DNA of 51,906 bases from Limivicinus sp963617275. Its GTDB lineage: Bacteria > Bacillota > Clostridia > Oscillospirales > Oscillospiraceae. The notes below the pieces were generated by a model. The model was not told the DNA's origin. It saw nothing but the letters and a program-made list of their open reading frames with translations, and did not search any database. Position 1 is the first letter of the stretch, and the number at the start of each line of letters is the position of its first letter. Shown here in pieces: positions 31,938-41,077 of the stretch. The DNA lies in NCBI GenBank assembly GCA_963617275.1, contig CAVENX010000034.1, positions 1-51,906 on the forward strand, in the 5' to 3' direction. The position numbers were made by a program, and so were the translations under genes.

Positions 31938-33263
31938 ATGAAAGACCATATGCGCGAGCTTATAAGACGCAGACAGACAGGTGAGCTTTGCGGGATACCA
32001 TCGTACTGTACCGCGAACCCTCTTGTTATAGAAGTGTGTCTTGAGCAGCACAAAAGGCTGGGTGAAGCGGTGCTTATAGAGGCGACCGCGAATCAGGTGA
32101 ATCAGTTCGGCGGCTATACGGGGATGCAGCCGGCGGATTTCAGGGATATGGTGTATGCAATTGCGGACAGGGTCGGATTTGAGAAGGATATGATAATTCT
32201 CGGCGGCGATCATCTCGGCCCTCTTACGTGGGTAAATCTTGACGAGGACGAGGCCATGGAAAATTCACATGTATTGGTTGAGGCTTTTGTCAGAGCGGGA
32301 TTCAAAAAAATTCACCTTGATACCAGCATGAAACTCAAAAGCGACGATGTATGTGCCCCTCTTGCCGATGAGGTGATTGCTCGCCGAGGCGCGGAACTGT
32401 ACGCGGTGTGCGAGAGAGCATATCAGGAGATGAAAAAAGAAAATCCTGATGAGAACCGTCCCACATATATTATCGGCAGCGAGGTTCCGATCCCCGGCGG
32501 GGTGCAGGAAGCGGAGGACTGCATTTCCGTGACAGAGCCGGAGGCGCTTGAGAAAACGCTTGATGCCTATAAAAAGGCGTTTGAAGATGTTGGCCAGAGC
32601 AGAGCGTTTGAAAATATCATAGGCGTTGTGGTGCAGCCGGGTGTTGAGTTCGGGGACGACAGATGCTTCGGCTATGACAGTAAAAAGGCCGCTGCGCTTA
32701 CCGCCGAAGCGAAGAAGCACGAAGGCATAGTTCTCGAGGGACACAGCACGGATTATCAGAATGCAGAGTCGCTCAAGGAAATGGTGCGCGACGGGATAGC
32801 AATTCTGAAGGTGGGACCGGCGCTGACCTATGCCCTGCGCGAGGGGCTGTTTGCTTTGAGCTATATGGAAAAGGAACTCCTGGACGAGGATAAGCAGGCG
32901 GATTTCCCCAAAGTTCTTGAAGCGGCAATGATGAACGATCCTTCGAAATGGTGCAGGCACTATCACGGAAATGAACGGCAGCTTGCCCTGTGCAGGAAAT
33001 ATTCCTATTCGGACAGAAGCAGATACTATCTGACTGTGCCTGAAGTTGAAAAGTCCATGGCTAAACTGCTTGAGAACATGGACGCCGTGGAGATACCCAT
33101 GAATATGCTGCATCAGTATATGCCCGTGCAGTATGCGTCGATCATGCGCGGAAAGCTTGAAAACAAAGCGAGCGAGCTTGTGAAGGATTATGTCAGGGTG
33201 GTTACAAGACAGTATTGCTGTGGTGCGGGGACTATCTCCGACATTCCGGAGCTTCACATATAA
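31938..33263 (+). CDS. D-tagatose-1,6-bisphosphate aldolase subunit KbaZ/GatZ-like
   Basis: The 441-residue protein matches the KbaZ/GatZ family over its full length: GIPSYCTANPLVIEVCLEQ near the start, IEATANQVNQFGGYTGM, LGGDHLGPL and VLEGHSTDYQ. In E. coli these proteins are non-catalytic partners that KbaY or GatY need for full tagatose-bisphosphate aldolase activity; in some organisms a related barrel acts alone. No KbaY/GatY-type gene accompanies it here, but three class II aldolases lie 15-24 kb away in cluster A. It ends the operon and a terminator follows within 45 bases. The presence of this protein points to a galactose-series (tagatose) route. Confidence 0.9.
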   Translation: MKDHMRELIRRRQTGELCGIPSYCTANPLVIEVCLEQHKRLGEAVLIEATANQVNQFGGYTGMQPADFRDMVYAIADRVGFEKDMIILGGDHLGPLTWVNLDEDEAMENSHVLVEAFVRAGFKKIHLDTSMKLKSDDVCAPLADEVIARRGAELYAVCERAYQEMKKENPDENRPTYIIGSEVPIPGGVQEAEDCISVTEPEALEKTLDAYKKAFEDVGQSRAFENIIGVVVQPGVEFGDDRCFGYDSKKAAALTAEAKKHEGIVLEGHSTDYQNAESLKEMVRDGIAILKVGPALTYALREGLFALSYMEKELLDEDKQADFPKVLEAAMMNDPSKWCRHYHGNERQLALCRKYSYSDRSRYYLTVPEVEKSMAKLLENMDAVEIPMNMLHQYMPVQYASIMRGKLENKASELVKDYVRVVTRQYCCGAGTISDIPELHI

Positions 33264-33302
33264 CAAGCGGCGGCTGATTTGAAAGCTCAGATGATAATGA
33301 AA

Positions 33303-33354
33303 CCTGCCAAGGACTTGAAATATCGCTTTCAAGCCCTTGGCAGGCTGTTTTTTT
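33303..33354 (+). terminator. Terminator of sugar cluster B
   Basis: Stem CCTGCCAAGG, one A-C mismatch, CTTGAAA, with the complementary arm and a 6-base loop, then a run of seven T residues. Very stable. Confidence 0.92.
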
Positions 33355-33390
33355 GCCGTCTTCGGCGGTTTATTCAGTCTTTTCCAAAAT

Positions 33391-33867
33391 TCAGATATCA
33401 AGAGCGCCCAGCCAGTCGGTCAGCTGCTTTTCGCTCACTCCGCCTCTGAACACCTTGCCGGTAACGAGCTTTGCGCCGGGGCAGCTTGCGGAGAGGCTTT
33501 TTTCGGTATTTTCCATTCCGCTTCCGCCGGAGGTCGCAAACGTGACGACCGTTTTGCCGGTGAGGTCATAGCCTTCAAGGAAGCTGTTGATTATCGTCGG
33601 GGCGGTATACCACCAGATCGGGAAGCCGACAAAGACCACATCGTAACCGTCCATAGCGCCGCATTTGCCGGCGACGGCGGGGCGGGACGCGCTATCGTTC
33701 ATTTCAACCGAACTGCGTGAATGCTTGTCTGTCCAATCGAGATCGGCGCTTGTATAGGGGACGGCGGGCTTGATCTCAAACATGTCCGCGCCGGCAGCCC
33801 CGGCAAGCGTACCGGCAACTTTTGCGGTCGTCCCTGTCGGTGAAAAATATGCAACAAGCTTATTCAT
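33391..33867 (-). CDS. Flavodoxin-like protein
   Basis: A 158-residue protein with the flavodoxin FMN phosphate loop at the N-terminus (VAYFSPTGTTAKVAG) and the following strands VVFVGFPIWWYTAPTIIN and GKTVVTFATSGGSGMENT, the usual isoalloxazine-flanking loops. It would carry electrons on FMN in the cytoplasm; whether it serves a defined partner cannot be read. It is a single gene, convergent with sugar cluster B, with CAGGAGGT 9 bases before the ATG. Confidence 0.92.
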   Translation of the reverse strand: MNKLVAYFSPTGTTAKVAGTLAGAAGADMFEIKPAVPYTSADLDWTDKHSRSSVEMNDSASRPAVAGKCGAMDGYDVVFVGFPIWWYTAPTIINSFLEGYDLTGKTVVTFATSGGSGMENTEKSLSASCPGAKLVTGKVFRGGVSEKQLTDWLGALDI

Positions 33868-33939
33868 TGAAAATACCTCCTGTCAACGTTATATAAATAG
33901 TATAGCACAAACGGCAGTGAAAATAAAGAAGCGTATGAG

Positions 33940-33979
33940 AAAAGAAAAACCGCCGCAGGCTTTGATGCCTGCGGCGGTT
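33940..33979 (-). terminator. Terminator of tRNA-Arg
   Basis: Thirteen-base-pair stem AACCGCCGCAGGC / GCCTGCGGCGGTT next to the encoded CCA end, followed on the minus strand by TTTTCTTTTC. Confidence 0.88.
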
Positions 33980-34055
33980 GGCACGCTGTAAGGGATTCGA
34001 ACCCCTGACCTTCTGGTCCGTAGCCAGACGCTCTATCCAGCTGAGCTAACAACGC
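33979..34055 (-). tRNA. tRNA-Arg (anticodon ACG)
   Basis: Read on the minus strand. Acceptor GCGTTGT pairs with ACAGCGT (two G-U), D arm GCTC/GAGC, anticodon stem TCTGG/CCAGA around CTACGGA with ACG at positions 34-36, T arm AGGGG/CCCTT with loop TTCGAAT, discriminator G and an encoded CCA. The A34 is normally deaminated to inosine to read CGU/CGC/CGA. Confidence 0.95.
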
Positions 34056-34137
34056 ATATCTCTTTTGAAAGCTTATATATATTAGCACAGCCTGTTAAAA
34101 AATGCAATAGCTTTTTGAAAAAAATCCGGGATTTTTC

Positions 34138-36120
34138 TCAGACGATTCGTTTGAACATCTTGTCAAGCTCGTTTTTGGTCAGCGTGACAGCGACGGGTCT
34201 TCCGTGGGGGCAGTATTTCACACTGCCGGAGAGCACCGCCTCCACAAGCTTTTCAAGCTCAAGCGGCTGCGTGTCCCAGCCGGCCTTGATTGCCGCCTTG
34301 CACGCCACCGTGTGCAGTATCTCGTCCCGCGCACTTTTTGCGTCGAGTTTTCCGCGGCGCAGCTTTTCGCATATTTCCTCCAATGCTGCCGCCGCATCGG
34401 TGGATTCCATATCTGCGGGGACGGCGCGTATCACAAAGCTGTCCGCGCCGAACGGCTCTATCTCAAAACCCAGCTCGTAGAGAAGCGTTCCGTTCTGTTC
34501 CACAAGCTCCGCATCCTCGCCGGAGAGCTTCACCGCAGCGGGGATGAGCAGGGTCTGTGCGGCGATCTCCCGATCCTGCGCCTTGAGCCGGTCGAAAATA
34601 ATGCGCTCGTGCGCGGCATGCTTGTCAATAAGGATAAGCTTGTTATCCTGCTCGACAATTATATATGTCCTGAACGCCTCACCCACTATCTTGTGTTGTG
34701 CAATTCGGACACTTTCAACACTTTCAACAGAGTTTTCAACATTCTCGTCAGAAGATTTTTCTGATTTTTCAGCCGTTTTTTCGACAAACTGCGCCTCGTT
34801 TCGCGCAAAATCGCCTTTTTTCGCGTCAGCGGGGGAGACGGAATATATTGTAGTGCGCGCCCCTTCCGGGAGAGTACAGGCGGCGGCTCCGGCGTTTCTG
34901 ACGGGCACAGGCGGAGACATTTTTGTATAATCCGGAGAAAAATTTTCCTTTGCAGCCGGAGTATAAGCGCGCTCCGCACTGCTGAGAGCGGAGCTCTTCG
35001 GTTGCTCTGCGGGCTTTGAAACGGCATATCCGTTTTCACGGAAATCTTTCGCGCTGATGCTTCTGTAAAAGTCCTCCCGAGGGGCGGCGACATTTCTTGT
35101 AGACTGCGACAGCTCCGGCTTTGCGGTAATGCTTTCGCCGGTCAGCGCTATGCGCACGGCGCGGTACACCGCGTCAAACACCTTTTTCTCATAGGAGAAT
35201 TTGACCTCCGTCTTGGCGGGGTGAACGTTCACGTCCACCGCAGAGAGATCCATTTTGAGGTAGATGACGCAGGCGGGATATCTCCCGGTGAGGAGCGTAT
35301 TTTTATATGCCTGCTCGACGGCGGTCTGCAAAAGCTGGGACTTTATGTATCTGCCGTTGCAGAAGAAAAACTGCATACCGCGGTTGCCGCGCCCCGCAGA
35401 CGGCGAGGACGTGTAGCCGGAAACCGTTATCCCTTCCTCGGCGCCGTCGCATCTGAGGAGCGTGGAAGCAATATCGCGCCCCAAAAGCGTATAGATACAG
35501 GAATCGACGCGGCCGTCCCCTGGGGAGAAAAACTCCTCATGTCCGTCGCGTATAAAGCGCACGGACACCTCCGGATGACCGAGCGCCACGCGCAGCGCCG
35601 TCAACACACAGGCAGAATTTTCGCTCCTGTCGGTTTTAAGGAACTTGAGACGGGCGGGCGTGTTGTAAAAAAGATCGCGCACGATTATCGTCGTGCCCTC
35701 CGGACAGCCGAACGGGAGCATATCCCGTATCTCTCCTGCCTCAAGCGTCAGACGCGTTCCTTCGCCGTCGCCGCGGCGGCGCGTGGTCAGCTCGATGCGC
35801 GAAACAGAGGCGATGGCGGCAAGAGCCTCACCGCGGAAGCCCATTGTGCCTATGGAGGAAAGCCCGTCGGCATCGTGCAGCTTTGATGTGGCATGCCGCA
35901 GGAAAGCCACGCCCGCGTCTTCGGGGGCCATGCCGGAGCCGTCGTCGGTCACACGGATATAAGCCGCCCCTCTGCCCTTTATTTCAACAGTTATGTTCCG
36001 TGCCTTGGCATCAAGAGAGTTTTCCATAAGCTCCTTGATAACGGAAGCGGGGCGCTCCACCACTTCGCCGGCGGCGATAAGGTCGGCTACATGAGGGGGA
36101 AGAATATTTATTATGGGCAT
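34138..36120 (-). CDS. mutL: DNA mismatch repair protein MutL
   Basis: A full-length MutL of 660 residues. The N-terminal GHKL ATPase shows IAAGEVVERPASVIKELMEN, DDGSGM, RHATSKL and GFRGEALAAIASVS. A linker rich in Ser, Glu and Lys runs from about 340 to 470. The C-terminal dimerisation and endonuclease domain has DKHAAHERIIFD, ACKAAIKAG and CPHGRP, the metal-site motifs of Firmicutes MutL, which nicks DNA itself because MutH is absent. In the first motif the usual final Glu of DQHA(X)2E(X)4E is Asp. The start has GGAGG 8 bases upstream. It is divergent from miaB and near mutS, a common Clostridia neighbourhood. Confidence 0.97.
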   Translation of the reverse strand: MPIINILPPHVADLIAAGEVVERPASVIKELMENSLDAKARNITVEIKGRGAAYIRVTDDGSGMAPEDAGVAFLRHATSKLHDADGLSSIGTMGFRGEALAAIASVSRIELTTRRRGDGEGTRLTLEAGEIRDMLPFGCPEGTTIIVRDLFYNTPARLKFLKTDRSENSACVLTALRVALGHPEVSVRFIRDGHEEFFSPGDGRVDSCIYTLLGRDIASTLLRCDGAEEGITVSGYTSSPSAGRGNRGMQFFFCNGRYIKSQLLQTAVEQAYKNTLLTGRYPACVIYLKMDLSAVDVNVHPAKTEVKFSYEKKVFDAVYRAVRIALTGESITAKPELSQSTRNVAAPREDFYRSISAKDFRENGYAVSKPAEQPKSSALSSAERAYTPAAKENFSPDYTKMSPPVPVRNAGAAACTLPEGARTTIYSVSPADAKKGDFARNEAQFVEKTAEKSEKSSDENVENSVESVESVRIAQHKIVGEAFRTYIIVEQDNKLILIDKHAAHERIIFDRLKAQDREIAAQTLLIPAAVKLSGEDAELVEQNGTLLYELGFEIEPFGADSFVIRAVPADMESTDAAAALEEICEKLRRGKLDAKSARDEILHTVACKAAIKAGWDTQPLELEKLVEAVLSGSVKYCPHGRPVAVTLTKNELDKMFKRIV

Positions 36121-36169
36121 TGAGGATACCTCCGCAATCTTTTATCCGACCAATTATACAACAAAAATC

Positions 36170-36202
36170 TTGAAAAAGCCACTGGTTTTATGGTAATATA
36201 AT
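36170..36202 (+). promoter_or_regulatory. Candidate promoter of miaB
   Basis: TTGAAA (36170-36175) with TAATAT (36194-36199) at an 18-base spacing. TATAAT at 36197-36202 overlaps but is spaced 21. It lies 35-40 bases before the start codon in the mutL-miaB divergent gap. Confidence 0.45.
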
Positions 36203-36236
36203 TTGATAAAATATGTTTTCCGCAGAGGTTTTTTCT

Positions 36237-37649
36237 ATGAAATATGAGCGCAGGGTTATAGACGTTGATAAGGTACGGCAGCAGCTTTCATACTGCCGGG
36301 AGATATATGAGCACATGAACGCCGACGGCGGGGTGCATCTTGCGATGGTGGATACCTATGGATGTCAGCAGAATGAGGCGGACAGCGAAAAGATACGCGG
36401 CTACCTTGCCGAGATGGGCTATGGCTTTACCGACGACGAGTTTCAGGCGGATGTTATCGTCGTGAACACCTGCGCCGTCCGCGAGCATGCGGAAATGCGC
36501 GTGTTCGGCAACGTTGGGGCGCTCAACCACTCGAAAAAGGCGCGCCCCAACCAGATAATTGCGGTGTGCGGCTGCATGGTGCAGCAGGAGCATATCGCGC
36601 AGAAGCTCAAAAAGAGCTACCCGGTGGTCGATCTTGTGTTCGGACCTCACGAGCTGTGGCGCTTCCCGGAGCTTCTGATGCAGGTTATGGCGCGGAAAAA
36701 GCGCGTTTTCGCAACCGAGAACGACAGCGGTGCTGTTATCGAGGGAATGCCCGTTTCCCGCAAGGAGGGCGTCAAGGCGTGGCTTTCGATCATGTACGGC
36801 TGCAACAACTTCTGCACCTACTGCATAGTCCCCTACGTCAGGGGACGGGAAAGATCGCGCACACCGGAGGACATCGTCGCAGAGGCGAGGGAACTTGTCG
36901 CCGAGGGCTACAAGGACATTACCCTGCTCGGACAAAACGTTAACTCCTACGGCAAGGATCTTGAAAGCCCCGTGGATTTTGCTGATCTCATCCGCATGAT
37001 AAACGACATTCCGGGCGATTTTATCATCCGTTTCATGACAAGCCACCCCAAGGACGCGACGGAGAAGCTTTTCAGAACGATGGCGGAGTGCGAAAAGTGC
37101 GCACATCAGCTGCATCTGCCCGTGCAGTCCGGCAACGACCGTATTCTGAAAGCCATGAACCGCAGCTATACAAGAGAAAAGTATATCGCGCAGGTGGAGC
37201 TTGCGAGAAGCTATATGCCGGATCTTGTACTGACGACGGATATAATAGTGGGCTTCCCCGGCGAGACGGAGGAAGAGTTTGAGGACACGATAAGCCTGTG
37301 CGAGCAGGTGCGCTACGACGCGATGTTTACGTTCATCTACTCAAAGCGCGTCGGAACGCCCGCCGCATCCATGCCCGACCCCTTTACCCGCGAGGACAAG
37401 CAGCGGCATTTCGACAGGCTTATGGAGGTGTCGAACAGGATAAGCGGCGAAAAGCACCGCGAATATATCGGCAGAACGCTCGAGGTGCTGGTGGACGGTG
37501 AGACGGGCAAGGAGGAATATAACCTTTCCTCCCGCACGAACGGCGGAAGATTGGTTCACCTGCACGGCGATAAGGAGCTTATCGGCAAGCGCATAAAGGT
37601 AAAGATAACCGCAGGCAACACATGGGCGCTGTACGGGGAAACAGAATGA
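36237..37649 (+). CDS. miaB: tRNA-2-methylthio-N6-dimethylallyladenosine synthase MiaB
   Basis: A radical SAM methylthiotransferase of about 470 residues that adds a methylthio group to i6A37 of tRNAs reading U-starting codons. The N-terminal cluster cysteines lie in DTYGCQQNEAD, VVNTCAVREHA and AVCGCMVQQ. The radical SAM CxxxCxxC is in YGCNNFCTYCIVPYVRGRE. The C-terminal TRAM domain (about 60 residues) includes VLVDGETGK. The YGCQQN form and the CAVREHA motif favour MiaB over MtaB or RimO. The ATG at 36237 is preferred because AGAGG lies 8 bases upstream; 36213 is an alternative eight codons earlier. Confidence 0.96.
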   Translation: MKYERRVIDVDKVRQQLSYCREIYEHMNADGGVHLAMVDTYGCQQNEADSEKIRGYLAEMGYGFTDDEFQADVIVVNTCAVREHAEMRVFGNVGALNHSKKARPNQIIAVCGCMVQQEHIAQKLKKSYPVVDLVFGPHELWRFPELLMQVMARKKRVFATENDSGAVIEGMPVSRKEGVKAWLSIMYGCNNFCTYCIVPYVRGRERSRTPEDIVAEARELVAEGYKDITLLGQNVNSYGKDLESPVDFADLIRMINDIPGDFIIRFMTSHPKDATEKLFRTMAECEKCAHQLHLPVQSGNDRILKAMNRSYTREKYIAQVELARSYMPDLVLTTDIIVGFPGETEEEFEDTISLCEQVRYDAMFTFIYSKRVGTPAASMPDPFTREDKQRHFDRLMEVSNRISGEKHREYIGRTLEVLVDGETGKEEYNLSSRTNGGRLVHLHGDKELIGKRIKVKITAGNTWALYGETE

Positions 37650-37769
37650 CGGAATGAGAAATTGCACGTATGCGCCTGACGGGCGGCGGAGAGCAAGACC
37701 AATGAACCGCAGGCGGCAGATTTTCTCATCACATACCGTTTTTTTATTTTTGACAGGGAGAAACACAAA

Positions 37770-40373
37770 ATGTCAGAGCTTACACCGATGAAGCGGCAGT
37801 ACAACGAAATAAAGGCAAAGCATCAGGACTGCCTGCTGTTTTTCCGGCTGGGCGATTTTTACGAGATGTTCAACGAGGACGCGAAAATCGCCGCACGTGA
37901 GCTTGACCTTGCCCTGACCACGAGGGACAGAAACGTCGAGGATCCGGAGGAGCGCACGCCGATGTGCGGCGTACCGTATCACAGCGCGGAGGCGTATATC
38001 GCCCGTCTTATCGCCAAGGGCTACAAGGTGGCGATCTGCGAGCAGATGGAAGATCCCGCGCTTGCCAAGGGCCTGGTCGAGAGGGACGTTATCCGCATAA
38101 TCTCGCCCGGCACGGTCACTGAAAGCTCCATGCTCGAGGAGGGACGCTCCAATTATATCTGCGCGCTGCACGTGACCGGAGATATGGGCGGCGCCGCCTT
38201 CTGCGACATTTCCACGGGCGAATTCTGCTGTGCGGCCTTCGATAAGGACGCGGTCTCACATATGATCAACGAGCTTGGGCGCTTTTCGCCCAAGGAAGCG
38301 GTGCTCTCGGGCACGGCGGCGGCCGAGCGGGAGATAACCGAATTTCTGACCGCACGGCTAAACGCGATGCTTGAACCGGCGGAGGGCCGCTTTGAGTATC
38401 TGCCATGCGCCGCTCTTGTCTGCGAGCAGTTCGGCTTCAAGGACGTGGACGAATCGTCCGTCGGCGACAGCCCCGCTGCGATCTGCGCCGCAGGGGCGCT
38501 TCTGCGCTACATACTGGATACGCAGAAGTTCGATATACGCCATATAAACCGCATGGACGTGTTTTTCGGCGGCAGATATATGGAGCTGGACTGGGCGACG
38601 CGCCGCTCCCTTGAGCTGACCGAATCGCAGCGCACGGGCGAAAAGCGCGGGTCGCTTCTGTGGGTGCTGGACAAGACGAAAACCCCGATGGGCGGGCGGT
38701 TCCTGCGCTCATGGGTGGAGCGGCCTCTGCTGTCAGCGGTCGCAATAAAGCGCAGGCTTTCCGCGGTGGATGAGCTGACGCGCAATAATGTCATGCGTTC
38801 TGAGCTTATGATACTGCTCAAGGGCATAAGTGATATGCAGCGGCTTGCAGGGCGCTGTGTTTACGGCACGGCGGGCGGGCGCGATCTGCGCTCTCTTGCC
38901 GAGTGCGCCGCCGTGCTCCCAAAGCTCAAGGAGCAGCTTGCGTCCGTTCAGAGCGTGGAGCTTAAAAGCATACTCAACATGGACGCGCTTGATGACATGC
39001 GCGCCGAGATCGACCGTGCAATCGACGATAACCCGCCGTTTTCCGTGCGCGAGGGCGGGATACTGCGCCGCGGCTACTCCGAAGAGGTAGACAGACTCCG
39101 CTCCATACGCGACAACGGCGCGGAAATGGTGGCGCAGCTTGAGCAGCGCGAGCGTGAGCGCACAGGCATAAAAAAGCTCAAGGTCGGCTACAACAGAGTG
39201 TTCGGCTATTATATAGACGTGCCGAAATCCGCGGGGGAGGACAATATTCCCGAGGAGTATATCCGCAAGCAGACCCTTGTTTCAAACGAAAGATATTTCA
39301 CGCCTGAACTCAAGGAGCTTGAAAGTTCACTTCTCGGCGCAAAGGACAGAGTAAACGAGCTTGAATACAACTACTTTGTCGAGATACGCGACAGCGTTGC
39401 GGCAAAGGTTGACAGGATACAGGCAAGCTCCGAGGCGGTAGCGCGGCTGGACGCGCTGTGCTCATTCGCCGAAACCGCCGTGCGCAGCAACTATACGATG
39501 CCGGAGGTCGATACATCAAAGGAGCTGCGCATAGTCGAAGGGCGGCATCCGGTCGTTGAGCAGAGCCTGAAGGATGTGCTGTTTGTCCCGAACGACACTT
39601 TTCTCAACGACGCCGAGGACAGAGTGGCGATAGTCACCGGCCCCAATATGGCGGGTAAATCCACCTATATGCGCCAGACCGCGCTTATCGTGCTCATGAC
39701 GCAGATGGGCTCGTTCGTTCCGGCCAAGAGCGCGACAGTCGGCATTGTGGACAGAGTATTCACGAGGATCGGCGCGAGCGACGATCTCGCCTCCGGCCAG
39801 TCAACATTCATGGTGGAAATGAACGAGACCGCGCAGATAATAAAGCATGCAACGTCCTCGTCGCTGCTTATCCTTGACGAGATAGGGCGCGGCACGTCCA
39901 CATTTGACGGTATGGCGATAGCCCGTGCGGTGCTTGAATACTGTGCGGACAGGAAAAAGCTCGGCGCAAAGACAATGTTTGCAACGCATTATCATGAGCT
40001 GTCCGCCCTTGAGGGCAGGATAAGCGGCGTACGCAACTATAACATAACCGCAAAGAAGCAGGGCGGCAATCTTGTGTTCCTGCGCAAAATAGTTCCGGGC
40101 GCAGCAGACGACAGCTACGGCATCGAGGTGGCAAAGCTTGCGGGACTGCCGGATGCGGTGATAAGCAAGGCAAAGGGCTATCTCAAGGAGCTTGAGAGCA
40201 GCGGCGCCGCCCCGATCGCGCAGAGCGCAAAGCACGAGGATGACCAGATAAGCTTTGCCGACGTCGGCGCGGACGAGGTTCGTGAGATACTGCGCAAAAC
40301 CGATATAAATACGCTCACCCCGATCGAGGCGATGAATCTGCTCTTTGAGCTGCAAAGAAAGGTGCGGGGCTGA
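37770..40373 (+). CDS. mutS: DNA mismatch repair protein MutS
   Basis: An 867-residue MutS1. The N-terminal mismatch-recognition domain has the wedge motif LLFFRLGDFYEMF (Phe-x-Glu), followed by connector, lever and clamp regions. The ATPase domain has Walker A GPNMAGKSTYMRQTAL, Walker B LLILDEIGRGTSTFDG and TMFATHYHEL. It recognises mismatches and recruits MutL. A 120-base gap without a gene separates it from miaB. Its stop codon shares one base with the start of the next gene (TGATG). Confidence 0.98.
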   Translation: MSELTPMKRQYNEIKAKHQDCLLFFRLGDFYEMFNEDAKIAARELDLALTTRDRNVEDPEERTPMCGVPYHSAEAYIARLIAKGYKVAICEQMEDPALAKGLVERDVIRIISPGTVTESSMLEEGRSNYICALHVTGDMGGAAFCDISTGEFCCAAFDKDAVSHMINELGRFSPKEAVLSGTAAAEREITEFLTARLNAMLEPAEGRFEYLPCAALVCEQFGFKDVDESSVGDSPAAICAAGALLRYILDTQKFDIRHINRMDVFFGGRYMELDWATRRSLELTESQRTGEKRGSLLWVLDKTKTPMGGRFLRSWVERPLLSAVAIKRRLSAVDELTRNNVMRSELMILLKGISDMQRLAGRCVYGTAGGRDLRSLAECAAVLPKLKEQLASVQSVELKSILNMDALDDMRAEIDRAIDDNPPFSVREGGILRRGYSEEVDRLRSIRDNGAEMVAQLEQRERERTGIKKLKVGYNRVFGYYIDVPKSAGEDNIPEEYIRKQTLVSNERYFTPELKELESSLLGAKDRVNELEYNYFVEIRDSVAAKVDRIQASSEAVARLDALCSFAETAVRSNYTMPEVDTSKELRIVEGRHPVVEQSLKDVLFVPNDTFLNDAEDRVAIVTGPNMAGKSTYMRQTALIVLMTQMGSFVPAKSATVGIVDRVFTRIGASDDLASGQSTFMVEMNETAQIIKHATSSSLLILDEIGRGTSTFDGMAIARAVLEYCADRKKLGAKTMFATHYHELSALEGRISGVRNYNITAKKQGGNLVFLRKIVPGAADDSYGIEVAKLAGLPDAVISKAKGYLKELESSGAAPIAQSAKHEDDQISFADVGADEVREILRKTDINTLTPIEAMNLLFELQRKVRG

Positions 40374-41077
40374 TGGAAACGAGAAAACGTGCCCTGCCGG
40401 AGTTCACAAGCGCCATGACGGGCAGGGAGCTTATATTTGCCGCCGTCGGATTCGTGCTGCACATCTTTCTGCTCCCGCGTGTTTTTTCAAGGCTTATCGA
40501 AGCGGGAACGCTTGCCTCAGGCACGGCGAATTTCCTGCTGTACGCTGTTATGGCGGTATATACCCTCGTCTATGCATGGGGCTTTCTCCGCCGTGACTTT
40601 GACGCGCTTGCAGACCGCCCGTTTGCGGTAATTGCCGGGATCACCGGCGGATATTTCATAATGATGGGCTGCAACACGCTCACCGCGCTTCTGCTGACCC
40701 TTTTTGAGCGGACGGAAAACCCGAACAACGCGGCCGTGGCCGATCTGGTCTTTGACAGCGGCGGCGCGGTATCCGCGATGGTGATCTTCCTTGCACCGAT
40801 CGTGGAGGAAGTGCTGTTCCGGGGGGCGATGTTCGGCTTCCTGAGAAGGTACAGCCGCGCCGCCGCTTACGTTGTGACAGTCGCCGTCTTCGCGCTATAT
40901 CATCTCTGGGGCTTCATATTGCAGGACGCGGCAAACCTTGTCTATCTTGTGCAGTATATCCCGGCGGGAATAATTCTCTGCCGCCTCTATGAGCGCGGCA
41001 ACACGATTTGGGAGCCGATAGGTATGCATATGTTTGTAAACTTCGTCTCCATACGCGCAATGGAAATGCTTGCCTGA
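40373..41077 (+). CDS. CPBP-family intramembrane metalloprotease
   Basis: A 234-residue protein with about six to seven hydrophobic helices and the Abi/CPBP motifs in order: EEVLFRGAMFGF (EExxxR), FALYHLWGF (FxxxH) and MHMFVNF (Hx3N type). These form the glutamic/metal intramembrane protease site seen in CAAX prenyl protease 2 relatives. It starts on the last base of the mutS stop, so it is translationally coupled although functionally unrelated as far as known. Substrate unknown; family members process peptides, immunity proteins or lipoproteins. Confidence 0.88.
   Translation: METRKRALPEFTSAMTGRELIFAAVGFVLHIFLLPRVFSRLIEAGTLASGTANFLLYAVMAVYTLVYAWGFLRRDFDALADRPFAVIAGITGGYFIMMGCNTLTALLLTLFERTENPNNAAVADLVFDSGGAVSAMVIFLAPIVEEVLFRGAMFGFLRRYSRAAAYVVTVAVFALYHLWGFILQDAANLVYLVQYIPAGIILCRLYERGNTIWEPIGMHMFVNFVSIRAMEMLA

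Noticed and set aside
32265..33401. 378-codon minus-strand frame opposite the KbaZ-like gene
   Set aside because: It crosses the terminator at 33303-33354 and shows no family pattern, while the plus-strand gene matches KbaZ/GatZ throughout.
37650..37769. TTGACA at 37749 as a promoter for mutS
   Set aside because: It is only about 15 bases before the mutS start codon, leaving no room for a -10 box upstream of the gene.
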